The position numbers and the translations under genes are program-made. Shown here one piece after another: positions 45,149-53,580 of a DNA stretch of 64,000 bases. Numbering within the stretch: the stretch's first letter is position 1; every line of letters starts with the position of its first letter. Below the pieces are notes generated by a model. The model worked only from the letters and a program-made list of their open reading frames with translations, did not search any database and was not told the DNA's origin. The stretch comes from Stackebrandtia nassauensis DSM 44728 (lineage in GTDB: Bacteria > Actinomycetota > Actinomycetes > Mycobacteriales > Micromonosporaceae): positions 5,022,001 through 5,086,000 of the forward strand of contig NC_013947.1 in the NCBI RefSeq assembly GCF_000024545.1. Reading direction: 5' to 3'.

Positions 45149-45939
45149 TTCATGACCGAGATGTGCCCGTCCCCGGGCAGCAGCCGCAGCCGCGCGTTGG
45201 GCAGGTGTTCGACCAGCCAAACGCCGTGGCTGCTCGGAATCAGCCGGTCCTTCGCACCATGCATGACCAGTGTGGACACGGTGACGTCGCGCGGGTCGAA
45301 GCCCCAGTCGCCGACGTTGGCGAGATCATCGTCGATCAGAGGGGACGGACCGTTGGCCGCCGCCGCGCGCACCACCTCGTTGAACCAGGACCACTGTCCA
45401 TTCAGCGCTTCATAGTCGGCGGGGATGAACATCGCCTCGTCGAACTCGGCGGTCTCCTCGTACTTCTCCTTGGCGGCACGTCCGGCCGCCGACGCCCGCA
45501 GCGAGGCCGCCGCGCCGTCGGCCATCCCGGCGAACCAGTCCAGTCCCTCGGCGTCGAACGGCGCCAGCGCCGAGGCGGCGACCACGCCGGTGACCCGCTC
45601 GGGCAGCAACGCGGCGCAGGCCAGCGCGTGCGGGCCGCCGCTGGAGTGGCCCATGACCGCGAACCGGTCGATGCCCAGCGCGTCGGCGATCGCGGCGACG
45701 TCACCGGCGGCCGAGGCGAAGTCGCGTCCCGGCCGGGGCGTCGAAGTACCGTAGCCGGGGCGGTCGTAGGAGACCCAGCGGATGCCCAGCCGCTCGGATT
45801 CGACGAACAGCGGCGCCGGGGGCGCGCCGACGTTGGGGGTGCCGTGATGCCACACGACCGGCATCCGGTCCTCGCCGCCGGTGTCGTAGCCGTGCAGGGT
45901 GCGGCCGTCGGCGAGTGTGACGTCGAATTCTTTAACCAT
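45103..45939 (-). CDS. Alpha/beta fold hydrolase
   Basis: A 278-residue hydrolase. 'VWHHGTPNVGAP' is the oxyanion-hole strand (H-G), the nucleophile elbow is 'VMGHSSGGPHALA' (S99), 'TLVMHGAKDRLIP' supplies the Asp region, and 'LLPGDGHISVM' the catalytic His. It is likely cytosolic (no signal). The substrate is unknown; similar proteins act on esters, peroxides or lactones. ATG 45939 (MVKEFDVTLA) is used; the frame is open further but the extra residues are a shadow of the acetyltransferase gene. It is divergent from that GNAT gene. Confidence 0.9.
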   Translation of the reverse strand: MVKEFDVTLADGRTLHGYDTGGEDRMPVVWHHGTPNVGAPPAPLFVESERLGIRWVSYDRPGYGTSTPRPGRDFASAAGDVAAIADALGIDRFAVMGHSSGGPHALACAALLPERVTGVVAASALAPFDAEGLDWFAGMADGAAASLRASAAGRAAKEKYEETAEFDEAMFIPADYEALNGQWSWFNEVVRAAAANGPSPLIDDDLANVGDWGFDPRDVTVSTLVMHGAKDRLIPSSHGVWLVEHLPNARLRLLPGDGHISVMNSATEGLEFLAALGR

Positions 45940-46002
45940 GTGGCGACCATATGACTCAGCTGCGACATATACCCGAAACACGAGCCGGATAGGTTCCGCG
46001 GT

Positions 46003-46503
46003 ATGACGACAACCGTTTCGATCCGCATCATCGACGTCAAGCTCGACACACCGACGGCGCGCGAGTTGATCGGTGAGCTCAATGTGGAACTGGCCCGGCA
46101 GTACCCGGAGGAGGGCGCCAACCACTTCCGGCTCGACCCCGACGAGGTCGCCCCCGGTAAGGGCGCGTTCCTCGTCGCCGAGGACACCGAGTCCGGCCGG
46201 GCGCTGGGCTGCGGGGCGATCCGGGTGCTGACTCCCGACACCGCCGAGCTCAAGCGCATGTACGTGCGGCCGGTCGCGCGCGGCCGCGGCGTCGGTTCGA
46301 CGCTGCTGCGGGCGCTGGAGGAACGGGCCGTCGCTCTCGGGGTCGAACGGCTGGTGCTGGAGACCGGGACGCGGCAGGTTCCCGCGTTGGGGCTGTACTA
46401 CGGCGCCGGTTACGCCGAGATCGAGCGGTTCGGCGAGTACGCCGACTCGCCGCTGAGCATGTGCCTGGCGAAGCCGCTGGTACCGGCGGGCGTGACCGGC
46501 TGA
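46003..46503 (+). CDS. GNAT family N-acetyltransferase
   Basis: A 166-residue acetyltransferase: 'AELKRMYVRPVARGRGVGSTLLRALEERA' contains the acetyl-CoA loop R-G-R-G-V-G, and 'LVLETGTRQVPALGLYYGAGYAEIERF' gives the last strands. The N-terminal part ('LARQYPEEGANHFRLDPDEV') is the acceptor-binding portion. ATG 46003 has TAGGTT 7 nt upstream (leaderless type). It is divergent from the alpha/beta hydrolase gene and convergent with the rhodanese gene. The acceptor is unknown. Confidence 0.9.
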   Translation: MTTTVSIRIIDVKLDTPTARELIGELNVELARQYPEEGANHFRLDPDEVAPGKGAFLVAEDTESGRALGCGAIRVLTPDTAELKRMYVRPVARGRGVGSTLLRALEERAVALGVERLVLETGTRQVPALGLYYGAGYAEIERFGEYADSPLSMCLAKPLVPAGVTG

Positions 46504-46525
46504 TGGCCCGCCCGCCGGTGGGTTG

Positions 46526-46840
46526 CTATTCCAGCGGCAGCCCGGCGTCGGCCCAGTCCTCAATGCCCTCGCGGTACTTGCGGACGTTGGTGTAGCCGAG
46601 TTTCGTCAGCTTGTCGGCGACCTGTCCGCTGTTGGGGCAGGCCACGTTGGAGCAGTAGGTGACGATGGCGGCGTCGCGGTCGGGCAGCACTTCGGCGGCC
46701 CGCGCCTCGACCTCGCCGGGGGCCAGCGGGACGGCGCCCGGCAGGTGCCGCTTCGCGTGGTACTCGGCGCCCAGCGCGTCGACGACGGTCAGGTTCGCGA
46801 TGTCCTTGGCCAGTTCGTCGCGGGTGATCAGCGCGGTCAT
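46526..46840 (-). CDS. Rhodanese-like sulfurtransferase
   Basis: A 104-residue single rhodanese domain: 'LPGAVPLAPGEVEARAAEVLP' then the active loop 'IVTYCSNVACPNSGQVA' with the persulfide-forming Cys and a second Cys four residues later, and 'VRKYREGIEDWADAGLPL' at the end. Such proteins carry sulfane sulfur between donors and acceptors. A GAGGAG ribosome site precedes ATG 46840. It is divergent from a TetR gene, with an imperfect GGACT/AGTCC palindrome between the two starts, so it may be regulated by that repressor. Confidence 0.92.
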   Translation of the reverse strand: MTALITRDELAKDIANLTVVDALGAEYHAKRHLPGAVPLAPGEVEARAAEVLPDRDAAIVTYCSNVACPNSGQVADKLTKLGYTNVRKYREGIEDWADAGLPLE

Positions 46841-46860
46841 GGCAAGCTCCTCAAAGATAT

Positions 46861-46872
46861 GGACTACAGTCC
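46861..46872. promoter_or_regulatory. Candidate TetR operator between rhodanese and TetR genes
   Basis: GGACT-AC-AGTCC, a 5-2-5 inverted repeat overlapping the TACAGT -10-like hexamer (46865-46870) that lies 6 nt before the TetR GTG. A further pair ACCGGAC/CGCAGTCC follows in the coding start. Confidence 0.55.
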
Positions 46873-46876
46873 GGTT

Positions 46877-47521
46877 GTGCCTGAGAAGAGTACCGGACCG
46901 CAGTCCGCTTATGTGGAGCTGTCGCAGTTGCGTACGCCACAGCCGTCCGAACGCGCCGACGCCGCCCGCAATCGCGCCGCCATCGTCGAGGCCGCCGCCC
47001 GGCTGTTCGCCGAACACGGCGTCGACGCGGTGTCCATGGACGCCATCGCCGCCGCCGCGGGCGTCGGCAAGGGAACGCTGTTCCGCCGCTTCGGCGACAA
47101 GAGCGGCCTGGCCAACGCGCTGCTGGACACCCGGGAACGGGAACTGCAACAGCGCATCCTCAGTGGCGAGCCGCCGCTGGGACCGGGAGCGCCACCCGGC
47201 GAACGACTCGAAGCGTTCACCGTCGCGTACCTGGACTACCTGCTGCCGCACGTCGAGCTGGTGCGGATGTCCGAGACGGCGTCGCCGGGAGCGCGGTACC
47301 GCATCGGCGCGTACCGGTTCTGGCACCGGCACGTGGCGATCCTGCTGACGGAAATGCGGGAGTTTCCCGATCCGGAGGTCGGCGCGCACGTGATACTGGC
47401 CCCGATGGCCGCCGAACTGGTCGCCGTCACGGCACGGGAACTGGGGACACGGCGGGTTCGCGACGGCGTCATCGAGCTCGTCCGTCGTGTGCTCCGCGAC
47501 GAGACGAGGGAGCGATCATGA
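46877..47521 (+). CDS. TetR family transcriptional regulator
   Basis: A protein of about 214 residues. The HTH 'VSMDAIAAAAGVGKGTLFRRFGDKSGL' is typical TetR, and the ligand domain is TetR_C_33-like. GTG 46877 (VPEKSTGPQ) is preferred because TACAGT lies 6 nt before it and no ribosome site is visible; ATG 46859 and a later GTG at 46912 are alternatives. Its stop overlaps the VOC gene start (ATGA). Control of the rhodanese and VOC genes is likely from gene order. Confidence 0.88.
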   Translation: MPEKSTGPQSAYVELSQLRTPQPSERADAARNRAAIVEAAARLFAEHGVDAVSMDAIAAAAGVGKGTLFRRFGDKSGLANALLDTRERELQQRILSGEPPLGPGAPPGERLEAFTVAYLDYLLPHVELVRMSETASPGARYRIGAYRFWHRHVAILLTEMREFPDPEVGAHVILAPMAAELVAVTARELGTRRVRDGVIELVRRVLRDETRERS

Positions 47522-47907
47522 GGATCTACATCACGAGCGTCTATGTCGACGACCAGCAGAAGGCGCTGGCGTTCTACACCGAGAAACTGGGCTTCGTGAA
47601 GAAGACCGACGTTCCGGTGGGCGGCGGTGCCTCCTGGCTGACCGTCGTGTCGCCCGACGACACCGACGGCACCGAGCTGCTGCTGGAACCCGACGGGCAC
47701 CCCGCGTCGAAGACGTTCAAGGCGGCGCTGGTCGCCGACGGCATCCCGCTGACCTCGTTCGCCGTGGCCGACATCCACGCGGAAGTCAAACGGCTCAAGG
47801 ATCTCGGCGTGACGTTCACACAGGACCCGATGGACATGGGCACCGTCACCACCGCGGTGCTCGACGACACCTGCGGCAACCTGATCCAGATCGTGCAGCT
47901 GGCGTAG
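47518..47907 (+). CDS. VOC superfamily (glyoxalase/bleomycin-resistance-like) protein
   Basis: A 129-residue two-module VOC protein: 'ITSVYVDDQQKALAFYTEKLGFVKKTD' and 'TSFAVADIHAEVKRLKDLGVTFTQDP...VLDDTCGNLIQIVQ'. Metal ligands typical of dioxygenases are not all present (the first His is replaced), so it may bind a ligand rather than catalyse. It overlaps the TetR gene by 4 bp, so it is translated with its probable regulator. Confidence 0.89.
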   Translation: MRIYITSVYVDDQQKALAFYTEKLGFVKKTDVPVGGGASWLTVVSPDDTDGTELLLEPDGHPASKTFKAALVADGIPLTSFAVADIHAEVKRLKDLGVTFTQDPMDMGTVTTAVLDDTCGNLIQIVQLA

Positions 47908-47996
47908 CGCTGTCGCCTGGGCCACCCGGCCCACCGGCCGCGGCCACACCGACTCTCACCGCCGTACGCTGTTGCGAACCATTCGAGGAGTGAGAG

Positions 47997-49022
47997 TTGA
48001 CTGACCTGCGGAACTTCATCGCCGGACTGCCGAAGGCCGAACTGCACGTACACCACGTCGGTTCGGCCTCGCCGCGTATCGTCGCCGAGCTGGCCGCCCG
48101 GCACCCCAGCTCTAATGTGCCCACCGACCCCGAAGCGCTGGCGAAGTACTTCACCTTCCGCGACTTCGCGCACTTCATCGAGCTGTACCTGACCGTCGTG
48201 GACCTGATCCGCGACGCCGAGGACGTCCGGCTGCTGACCTTCGAGGTGGCGCGGGAACTGGGACGGCAGAACGTCCGCTACGCGGAACTGACCATCACGC
48301 CGTTCAGCTCCACCAAACGCGGCATCCCCGAGGTGGCGTTCATGGAGGCCATTGAGGACGCTCGTGTTTCGGCCGAACGCGAGCTGGGCGTCCAGCTGCG
48401 CTGGATCTTCGACATCCCCGGCGAACTGGGTATCCCCGCCGCCGAGGAGACCGCCCGGCTGGCCTGCGACCTGCGCCCCGAGGGACTGGTGGGCTTCGGT
48501 CTGGGCGGTCCCGAGATCGGCGTGGAGCGACCGCAGTTCAAGCCGTACTTCGACCGCGCCATCGCCGCCGGACTCCACAGTGTCCCGCACGCGGGTGAGA
48601 CCACCGGGCCGCAGACCATCTGGGACGCGCTCACCGAGCTGCGGGCCGAGCGCATCGGCCACGGCACCTCAGCCACTCAGGACGAGAAACTGCTGCGGCA
48701 CCTGGCGGACAACGACATCCCGCTGGAGGTGTGCCCGACGTCCAATCTGGCCACCCGCGCGGTGGAGTCGCTCGACGAGCACCCGATCCGCGAGATGGTG
48801 GCCGCCGGCGTGACGGTGACGATCAACAGCGACGACCCGCCGATGTTCGGCACCGACCTCAACAACGAGTACGCGGTGGCGGTCCGGCTGCTGGACCTGG
48901 ACGTCGACGGCGTCGCTTCGCTGGCGAAGAACGCCGTCGACGTGTCCTTCATGGATGACGCGTCGAAGTCCGCGTTGCGGGCGGAGATCGACGAGTACAC
49001 CCAGGGGTTCCTTAAGCCCTGA
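47997..49022 (+). CDS. Adenosine/adenine deaminase family hydrolase
   Basis: A 341-residue TIM-barrel deaminase. The first metal pair is 'HVHHVGS' (H17 and H19; usually H-L-H-L-E-G), followed by 'HAGETTGPQTIW' (metal His and catalytic Glu), 'ERIGHGT' and 'TINSDDPPMFGT' (metal Asp). All zinc ligands are thus present, so activity on adenosine, adenine or a related purine such as aminofutalosine is likely. The TTG start at 47997 has a GAGGAGTGAGAG ribosome site. The FAD monooxygenase frame runs antisense over its 3' third. Confidence 0.9.
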   Translation: MTDLRNFIAGLPKAELHVHHVGSASPRIVAELAARHPSSNVPTDPEALAKYFTFRDFAHFIELYLTVVDLIRDAEDVRLLTFEVARELGRQNVRYAELTITPFSSTKRGIPEVAFMEAIEDARVSAERELGVQLRWIFDIPGELGIPAAEETARLACDLRPEGLVGFGLGGPEIGVERPQFKPYFDRAIAAGLHSVPHAGETTGPQTIWDALTELRAERIGHGTSATQDEKLLRHLADNDIPLEVCPTSNLATRAVESLDEHPIREMVAAGVTVTINSDDPPMFGTDLNNEYAVAVRLLDLDVDGVASLAKNAVDVSFMDDASKSALRAEIDEYTQGFLKP

Positions 49023-50167
49023 ACCTGCAACTTGCGTTGCATGTAGCGCCGCACCGGCGCGGAGGAGGCCAACCGCAGCGGCAGCTGGGTCAGTTCCAGG
49101 ACGAACTTGTTGCGGGGCGCGTAGACGCCCTTGACCCGGCGGCCCATCTTCTGCTTGCGCTCGGTCTCGGGCCGCAGTTGGGTCTCCCACTCCGCCAGCG
49201 CGGCGGGGATGTCGCCGGGGTGCCGCTCGATGGCCGAGCCCAGCAGGTCGGCGCCGCCGACGGCCAGCGAGGAGCCGTATCCGGCGAACAGCGTGACGCA
49301 CCAGGCCGCGTCGCCGAGCAACACCACCCGGCCGTGGCTCCACCTGTCGACGACCATCTGGCTGATGGAGTCGAAGTAGACCGAGTCGGCGGTCTTCAGT
49401 TCCGCCAGCGCCTGTGGAACCAGCCAGGCCATGTCGCCGTACAGCCTCGGCAGCACGGTCTCGGGCCCCTCGTCGGTGTCAGCTCCGTCCACATCGGTGC
49501 GATAGCCGAAGAACGCGGAGGTGCGTCCGTCGCCGACGCTCATCATCGCGAAGGTGCGTCCGCCCTCGCTGATGGAGCCGGTCTCGCCTTCGCGCAACTC
49601 GGCCGGGCGGTTCTTCAGCATGAACACCGCGACCTTGTGGTCGAGGTCGAGCCGGTAGCCGTCCTCCGGGCCGAAGACCAGCGCGCGGGTGGCCGAGTGC
49701 AGGCCGTCGGCGCCGATGAGCAGGTCGGCGGCCTCGATGCTGCCGTCCGACAGGGTGGCGTAGACGGTGTCGTCGTCCTGGTCGATCGCGGTGACGGTGG
49801 TGCCGAACCGGAATTCGGCGTGGTCGCGGACCGCTTCGTACAGCACGGATTCGATGTCGCCGCGCAGGATGCCGAAGGACTTCTCGCCCATCGTCGCGGC
49901 GATGGTGGCGCCGTTCATGGCGAAGCGGCGCCGTCCGTCGACCTTGCGGTAGACCAGTTCACTGGTGACGAATTCCTTGTCCCGCAACGCGGACAGGATT
50001 CCCAGGTTCTCGGCGCCGTCGTAGCCTATGCCGCCGAAGGTGACGCCGTATCCGCCGCCGCGACGGCTGGGCGCCTTTTCGACCAGCAGGGTCTGCCAGC
50101 CGAGCTTTCGCAGCCGCAGTGCCGCCGACAGGCCCGCGATTCCGGCTCCGATGATCACTGCACGCAT
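48677..50167 (-). CDS. FAD-dependent aromatic monooxygenase, with antisense C-terminal read-through
   Basis: A 496-codon frame whose first 385 or so residues are a class A flavoprotein monooxygenase: 'VIIGAGIAGLSAALRLRKLGW' (FAD dinucleotide loop), 'DLLIGADGLHSATRALVFG' (D-G motif binding FAD/NADPH) and 'RVVLLGDAAWCVTLFAGYG' (G-D motif). After 'KLQVQGLRNPWVY' the sequence turns Ser/Thr-rich and runs antisense to the adenosine-deaminase gene for about 300 bp, so the true C-terminus is probably near 49020. It would hydroxylate an aromatic or polyketide-like compound. It is divergent from a TetR gene with a short palindrome in between. Confidence 0.87.
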   Translation of the reverse strand: MRAVIIGAGIAGLSAALRLRKLGWQTLLVEKAPSRRGGGYGVTFGGIGYDGAENLGILSALRDKEFVTSELVYRKVDGRRRFAMNGATIAATMGEKSFGILRGDIESVLYEAVRDHAEFRFGTTVTAIDQDDDTVYATLSDGSIEAADLLIGADGLHSATRALVFGPEDGYRLDLDHKVAVFMLKNRPAELREGETGSISEGGRTFAMMSVGDGRTSAFFGYRTDVDGADTDEGPETVLPRLYGDMAWLVPQALAELKTADSVYFDSISQMVVDRWSHGRVVLLGDAAWCVTLFAGYGSSLAVGGADLLGSAIERHPGDIPAALAEWETQLRPETERKQKMGRRVKGVYAPRNKFVLELTQLPLRLASSAPVRRYMQRKLQVQGLRNPWVYSSISARNADFDASSMKDTSTAFFASEATPSTSRSSSRTATAYSLLRSVPNIGGSSLLIVTVTPAATISRIGCSSSDSTARVARLDVGHTSSGMSLSARCRSSFSS

Positions 50168-50184
50168 GTGGGTTATCCTTTGAG

Positions 50185-50195
50185 TTGAAGTTCAA
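50185..50195. promoter_or_regulatory. Candidate TetR operator upstream of FAD monooxygenase
   Basis: TTGAA-G-TTCAA, a perfect 5-1-5 inverted repeat in an unusually AT-rich patch (50175-50225), 17 bp before the monooxygenase start codon and 47 bp before the divergent TetR gene. Confidence 0.55.
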
Positions 50196-50242
50196 AAAAC
50201 CATATCATATTTTTGTTTTCAGAATCGAGAGGAATCCCACCC

Positions 50243-50851
50243 ATGCCAGTGGCGTTCAGCGATGGCGAACGTGACCACATCACCGCCGAACTCAAAGCCG
50301 CAGGTCGACGGCTGTTCACCACCGTCGGACTGCGCAAGACCGCACTGGCCGACCTGGTGGTCTCGGCCGGGATCGTCAAGTCGACGTTCTACTCCTTCTT
50401 CGACTCCAAGGAGGCGCTGTACCTGGAGCTGCTGTTGGACCAGTTCGGCAACACCCGCCGCCTCACCGTCGAGGAAGGACTGAACGCGGGCACCGACACC
50501 CTCGACGCGCTGCGGCGCTACCTGCGCGGCGCGGTCACCGTCCTGGACACCGACCCCCTGTATCGCCGCCTGGTCACCCACCCCGAGGAGATGGCCATGG
50601 TCCAGCGCAAACTCGGCCCCGACGCCTTCGAACAGGCCGGAGACAGCGGCCTTTCCGACCTGATGGCCTTCGTCACCGACCGCCAAACCCGCGGCGAGCT
50701 GCCGAAAGGTGATCCGACGATCGTCGTCGGCGCCCTGCGAGCGGTGCTGCTCCTCCCCCTGCACGCCCACGAGTTCGGCGAGGACTACCCCAAGGTCCTC
50801 AATATGACGATCGACGCACTCACGGCCGGACTTGTCCACGATCCGAGATAA
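50243..50851 (+). CDS. TetR family transcriptional regulator
   Basis: A 202-residue repressor with HTH 'LRKTALADLVVSAGIVKSTFYSFFDSKEALY' and a ligand-binding domain beginning 'LLLDQFGNTRRLTVEEGL'. ATG 50243 (MPVAFSDGE) has GAGAGGAA ten bases upstream; the longer frame from 50213 starts in the AT-rich promoter patch. It is divergent from the FAD monooxygenase gene, which is its likely target, as commonly seen for such pairs (inference). Confidence 0.9.
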   Translation: MPVAFSDGERDHITAELKAAGRRLFTTVGLRKTALADLVVSAGIVKSTFYSFFDSKEALYLELLLDQFGNTRRLTVEEGLNAGTDTLDALRRYLRGAVTVLDTDPLYRRLVTHPEEMAMVQRKLGPDAFEQAGDSGLSDLMAFVTDRQTRGELPKGDPTIVVGALRAVLLLPLHAHEFGEDYPKVLNMTIDALTAGLVHDPR

Positions 50852-50916
50852 TCCTCCCAAATACTGAAAGCACCGTCTACGTTGGGCACGAAACCCCAAC
50901 GGCGAAAGGAAACCCC

Positions 50917-51711
50917 GTGACGGCCGTCTACACCCACGGACACCACACCTCGGTGCTGCGCTCCCACCGCTGGCGAACCGCCGAGAACTCGGCGGCCTAC
51001 CTGCTGGACCACCTCGCACCGACCCAGCGACTGCTGGACGTGGGCTGCGGCCCGGGCACCATCACCGCCGACCTCGCCGCACGGGTCGCCGCCGTCACCG
51101 CCGTCGACACCTCCGCATCAGTACTGGCCGAAGCCCGCGCGTTCGGCGACGACCGCCAACTGACCAACGTGGACTACCAAGTCGCCGACGTCCACAGTCT
51201 CCCCTTCGACGACGACACCTTCGACGTCGTCCACGCGCACCAGGTCCTCCAACACGTCGCCGACCCGATCGCCGCACTACGCGAAATGCGCCGCGTATGC
51301 CGCCCCGGCGGAATCGTCGCCGCCCGAGACGCCGACTACGAAGCCATGACGTGGTACCCCGCCATCCCCGAACTCGACGAATGGCTGGACCTGTACCGCC
51401 GCGTCGCCCGCGACAACCACGGCGAACCCGACGCGGGCCGCCGCCTCCTGGCCTGGGCCCACGAGGCCGGATTCGAAACGGTCACCCCCTCCGCCGATGT
51501 CTGGTGCTACGCCACCCCCACCGATCGCGAGTGGTGGAGCGGCATGTGGGCCGAACGGATCACGAGCTCCGGCATCGCCACCACGTCCGTCGACAATGGC
51601 CACGCCAGCCCCGCCGATCTCCAACGTCTGTCCCAAGGCTGGCAACGCTGGGGCGCCGAAGCCGACGCCTGGTTCACCGTCCTACACGGCGAGATCGTCG
51701 CCGTGGCCTAG
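50917..51711 (+). CDS. SAM-dependent class I methyltransferase (UbiE/COQ5-like)
   Basis: A 264-residue methyltransferase: motif I 'LLDVGCGPGTITADLAA', motif II around 'VTAVDTSASVLAEAR', 'YQVADVHSLPFDDDTFDVVHAHQVLQHV' (motif post-II/III) and 'MRRVCRPGGIVAARDADY' are all present, so SAM binding is sure. The C-terminal extension ('EWWSGMWAERITSSG') is shared with small-molecule methyltransferases. GTG 50917 follows an AAAGGAAA ribosome site. The acceptor is unknown. It stands alone after the TetR gene. Confidence 0.92.
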   Translation: MTAVYTHGHHTSVLRSHRWRTAENSAAYLLDHLAPTQRLLDVGCGPGTITADLAARVAAVTAVDTSASVLAEARAFGDDRQLTNVDYQVADVHSLPFDDDTFDVVHAHQVLQHVADPIAALREMRRVCRPGGIVAARDADYEAMTWYPAIPELDEWLDLYRRVARDNHGEPDAGRRLLAWAHEAGFETVTPSADVWCYATPTDREWWSGMWAERITSSGIATTSVDNGHASPADLQRLSQGWQRWGAEADAWFTVLHGEIVAVA

Positions 51712-51796
51712 CCCCTCTTGACGGATCCGATAGCCTGAACCCCAACGGCGCGTGGGATTCGCGATCGGCACGGACTCGCTCCAGGGGTGAAGAGCA

Positions 51797-52636
51797 TTGG
51801 CATGGCTATACGTGGGCGCCGCTGTCGCCGTGAGCATCGGGGTTCTCGCGGCCGGATACATCGGTTTGCGGTCGATGCGTCTCTTCGACATTTTCCTCGG
51901 TGATCCCATGCCGTCGATGGCGTCCGTCTATGTCGCACTGTTCTTTGTGTTCCTCACCAAGGGACTGATCGCGGTGCCGCTGGTATCCCTGCTGCGCGAT
52001 CCTTCCGGTGCCGGAGTCGCCGAGGCCATGGGCGATCTTCGGATCCTCGATCTCGGCCTCGACGCGATCTGGCTGACGGGCGCGGTGGCGGCACCGGTAC
52101 TGGAATACAACCGGCAGTGGATGTTCACACTCCGGGAGGCCGTCTCGAAGGTCCGCTACCCATTCTGGTTCCGGACCTTCCGCTGGTTCGGGCCCATGGC
52201 GATCTGCACGATCGGGTTCTGGGCCCACATCAAGCTGACCCGCCAGGAGCTGGTGGTGGCATGGTCGTTGCTGATCCTCAGCTTCATCGCGATGGACCTG
52301 AACGTCCGATCCGGACTGATCCGCGCGATGCAGCTGTACCTGAAGGTCCGCGACCGTGTCATCGACGACCTCAAGGCCCGGGTCGAGGGCACCCGCCCGC
52401 CACGGCCCGAACCGCCACCCGCTCCCAGCATCGGACTGGTACTGCGCTGGATCGCCCTGACCGTGGCTTCCGGAGTCGCCGGTTACCTGGCCCTGCTGGC
52501 CGACGCCTTGGGGCAGCTCATCGCCACCACCGGCCCGGTGATCCTCATGATGGTGCTGGGGACCGTGATCGACGGTGTCAAGTCCTCGATAGACAGCCGG
52601 GCGTCGGCGGACCTTGCCCGGATGCACAGGGATTGA
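51797..52636 (+). CDS. Multi-pass membrane protein, function unknown
   Basis: A 279-residue protein with hydrophobic helices at the N-terminus ('LYVGAAVAVSIGVLAAGYIGL'), around 42-62, 85-105, 145-190 and near the end ('LRWIALTVASGVAGYLALLADALGQL' and 'TTGPVILMMVLGTVIDGV'). A cytosolic charged helix 'QLYLKVRDRVIDDLKARVEG' and a Pro-rich linker lie between. No family recognised. TTG 51797 is the start in this frame, behind GGGGTGAAGAG; the ATG five bases later is out of frame. It is convergent with the TetR gene. Confidence 0.7.
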   Translation: MAWLYVGAAVAVSIGVLAAGYIGLRSMRLFDIFLGDPMPSMASVYVALFFVFLTKGLIAVPLVSLLRDPSGAGVAEAMGDLRILDLGLDAIWLTGAVAAPVLEYNRQWMFTLREAVSKVRYPFWFRTFRWFGPMAICTIGFWAHIKLTRQELVVAWSLLILSFIAMDLNVRSGLIRAMQLYLKVRDRVIDDLKARVEGTRPPRPEPPPAPSIGLVLRWIALTVASGVAGYLALLADALGQLIATTGPVILMMVLGTVIDGVKSSIDSRASADLARMHRD

Positions 52637-52639
52637 GGT

Positions 52640-53326
52640 TCAGCCACGGCCCTTGGCCTTCAACCGGGCCTCGAATCCGTCGAGTATGGATTCTAGGCCG
52701 AAGTTGAAGCTGTTGTCGGGTGCGGCGGTGTAGTCGGTGGCGGCGGTGGAATCCAGTCGGGCGCGCAGGTACGGGTAGTCCATCGCGATCTCGCTCTGCT
52801 TGGCGATGGTTTCGCGCATCTGCTCGGTCGGGTCGCCGCCCGCGCGGCTGATGCGGCGGGTCAGGGAGAGCTCCATCGAGGTGCTCAGCGAGCTGGCCAG
52901 TACGAACAGCATCACCGTGCCAGCCGCCTGGTCGGCTTCGTCCGGCGTGAACCCGGCGGCTTCGAACACCGCCAGGCTGCGGTCGTCGAAGCGGGCCTTG
53001 CCGGGACCGTAGAACAGGTAGCTGCCGAAGGCCGGGCCGAGCCAGGCGTGGTCGGTCAGCATCGCGTGCAGGCTGTTGGCCAGCGCGAGAGCGGCCGGGC
53101 GCCAGTTGTTCTCGTCCACATCGGGGAGTTTGATCTCGCCCCAGACCCGGTCACCGGCCAGCCGGACCAGGTTGTCCTTGCTCTTGACGTGCCAGTAGAC
53201 GGCGGTGGCGGCCGAGTCGAGCCTGGCGCCCAGGGCGCGCATGTTGAGGCCGTCCAGGCCCTCGGCGTCCAGCAGTTCGATGGCGGCGCGGACGATCTGG
53301 TCGCTGGTCAGCGTGTTTCGCGGCAT
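52640..53326 (-). CDS. TetR family regulator with TetR_C ligand domain
   Basis: A 228-residue repressor of the tetracycline-repressor type. The HTH is 'LNMRALGARLDSAATAVYWHVKSKDNLVRL', with the TetR_C features 'HAWLGPAFGSYLFYGPGKARFDDRSLAVFEAAGF' and a final 'FNFGLESILDGFEARL'. ATG 53326 (MPRNTLTSDQ) lies 6 nt after TATGCT, a leaderless-type start. A 14-bp palindrome lies 30 bp upstream. No transporter or enzyme gene is divergent; the next rightward gene is the M4 protease 255 bp away, so its target is unclear. Confidence 0.9.
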   Translation of the reverse strand: MPRNTLTSDQIVRAAIELLDAEGLDGLNMRALGARLDSAATAVYWHVKSKDNLVRLAGDRVWGEIKLPDVDENNWRPAALALANSLHAMLTDHAWLGPAFGSYLFYGPGKARFDDRSLAVFEAAGFTPDEADQAAGTVMLFVLASSLSTSMELSLTRRISRAGGDPTEQMRETIAKQSEIAMDYPYLRARLDSTAATDYTAAPDNSFNFGLESILDGFEARLKAKGRG

Positions 53327-53355
53327 GAGCCCAGCATAACCCGACAATTGTACTT

Positions 53356-53369
53356 AGTTCAAGTGAACT
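53356..53369. promoter_or_regulatory. TetR operator candidate, AGTTCA-AG-TGAACT
   Basis: An exact 6-2-6 inverted repeat in AT-rich DNA 30 bp upstream of the TetR start codon, well placed for autoregulation. The rest of the 254-bp gap (53327-53580) is AT-rich and holds a hairpin-prone 'gacagttaaaca' area and the promoter of the protease gene. Confidence 0.58.
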
Positions 53370-53580
53370 CGGAATCCATTGTCACTTGTGTGCGCCCCAC
53401 TACGCGGTGTGCATTAATTCGCTGATTCGCCAGGTACACACAGGTAAACACCAATGGACAGTTAAACATCTTCATACAGCTATTAAGTAGTCATTGACTG
53501 TCATCAATCAACTCTGCCAGTCTCCACCTTGGGATGAGTGAACGGACAGCCCACCGTTCATCCCGAGAGGAGACAATCCC

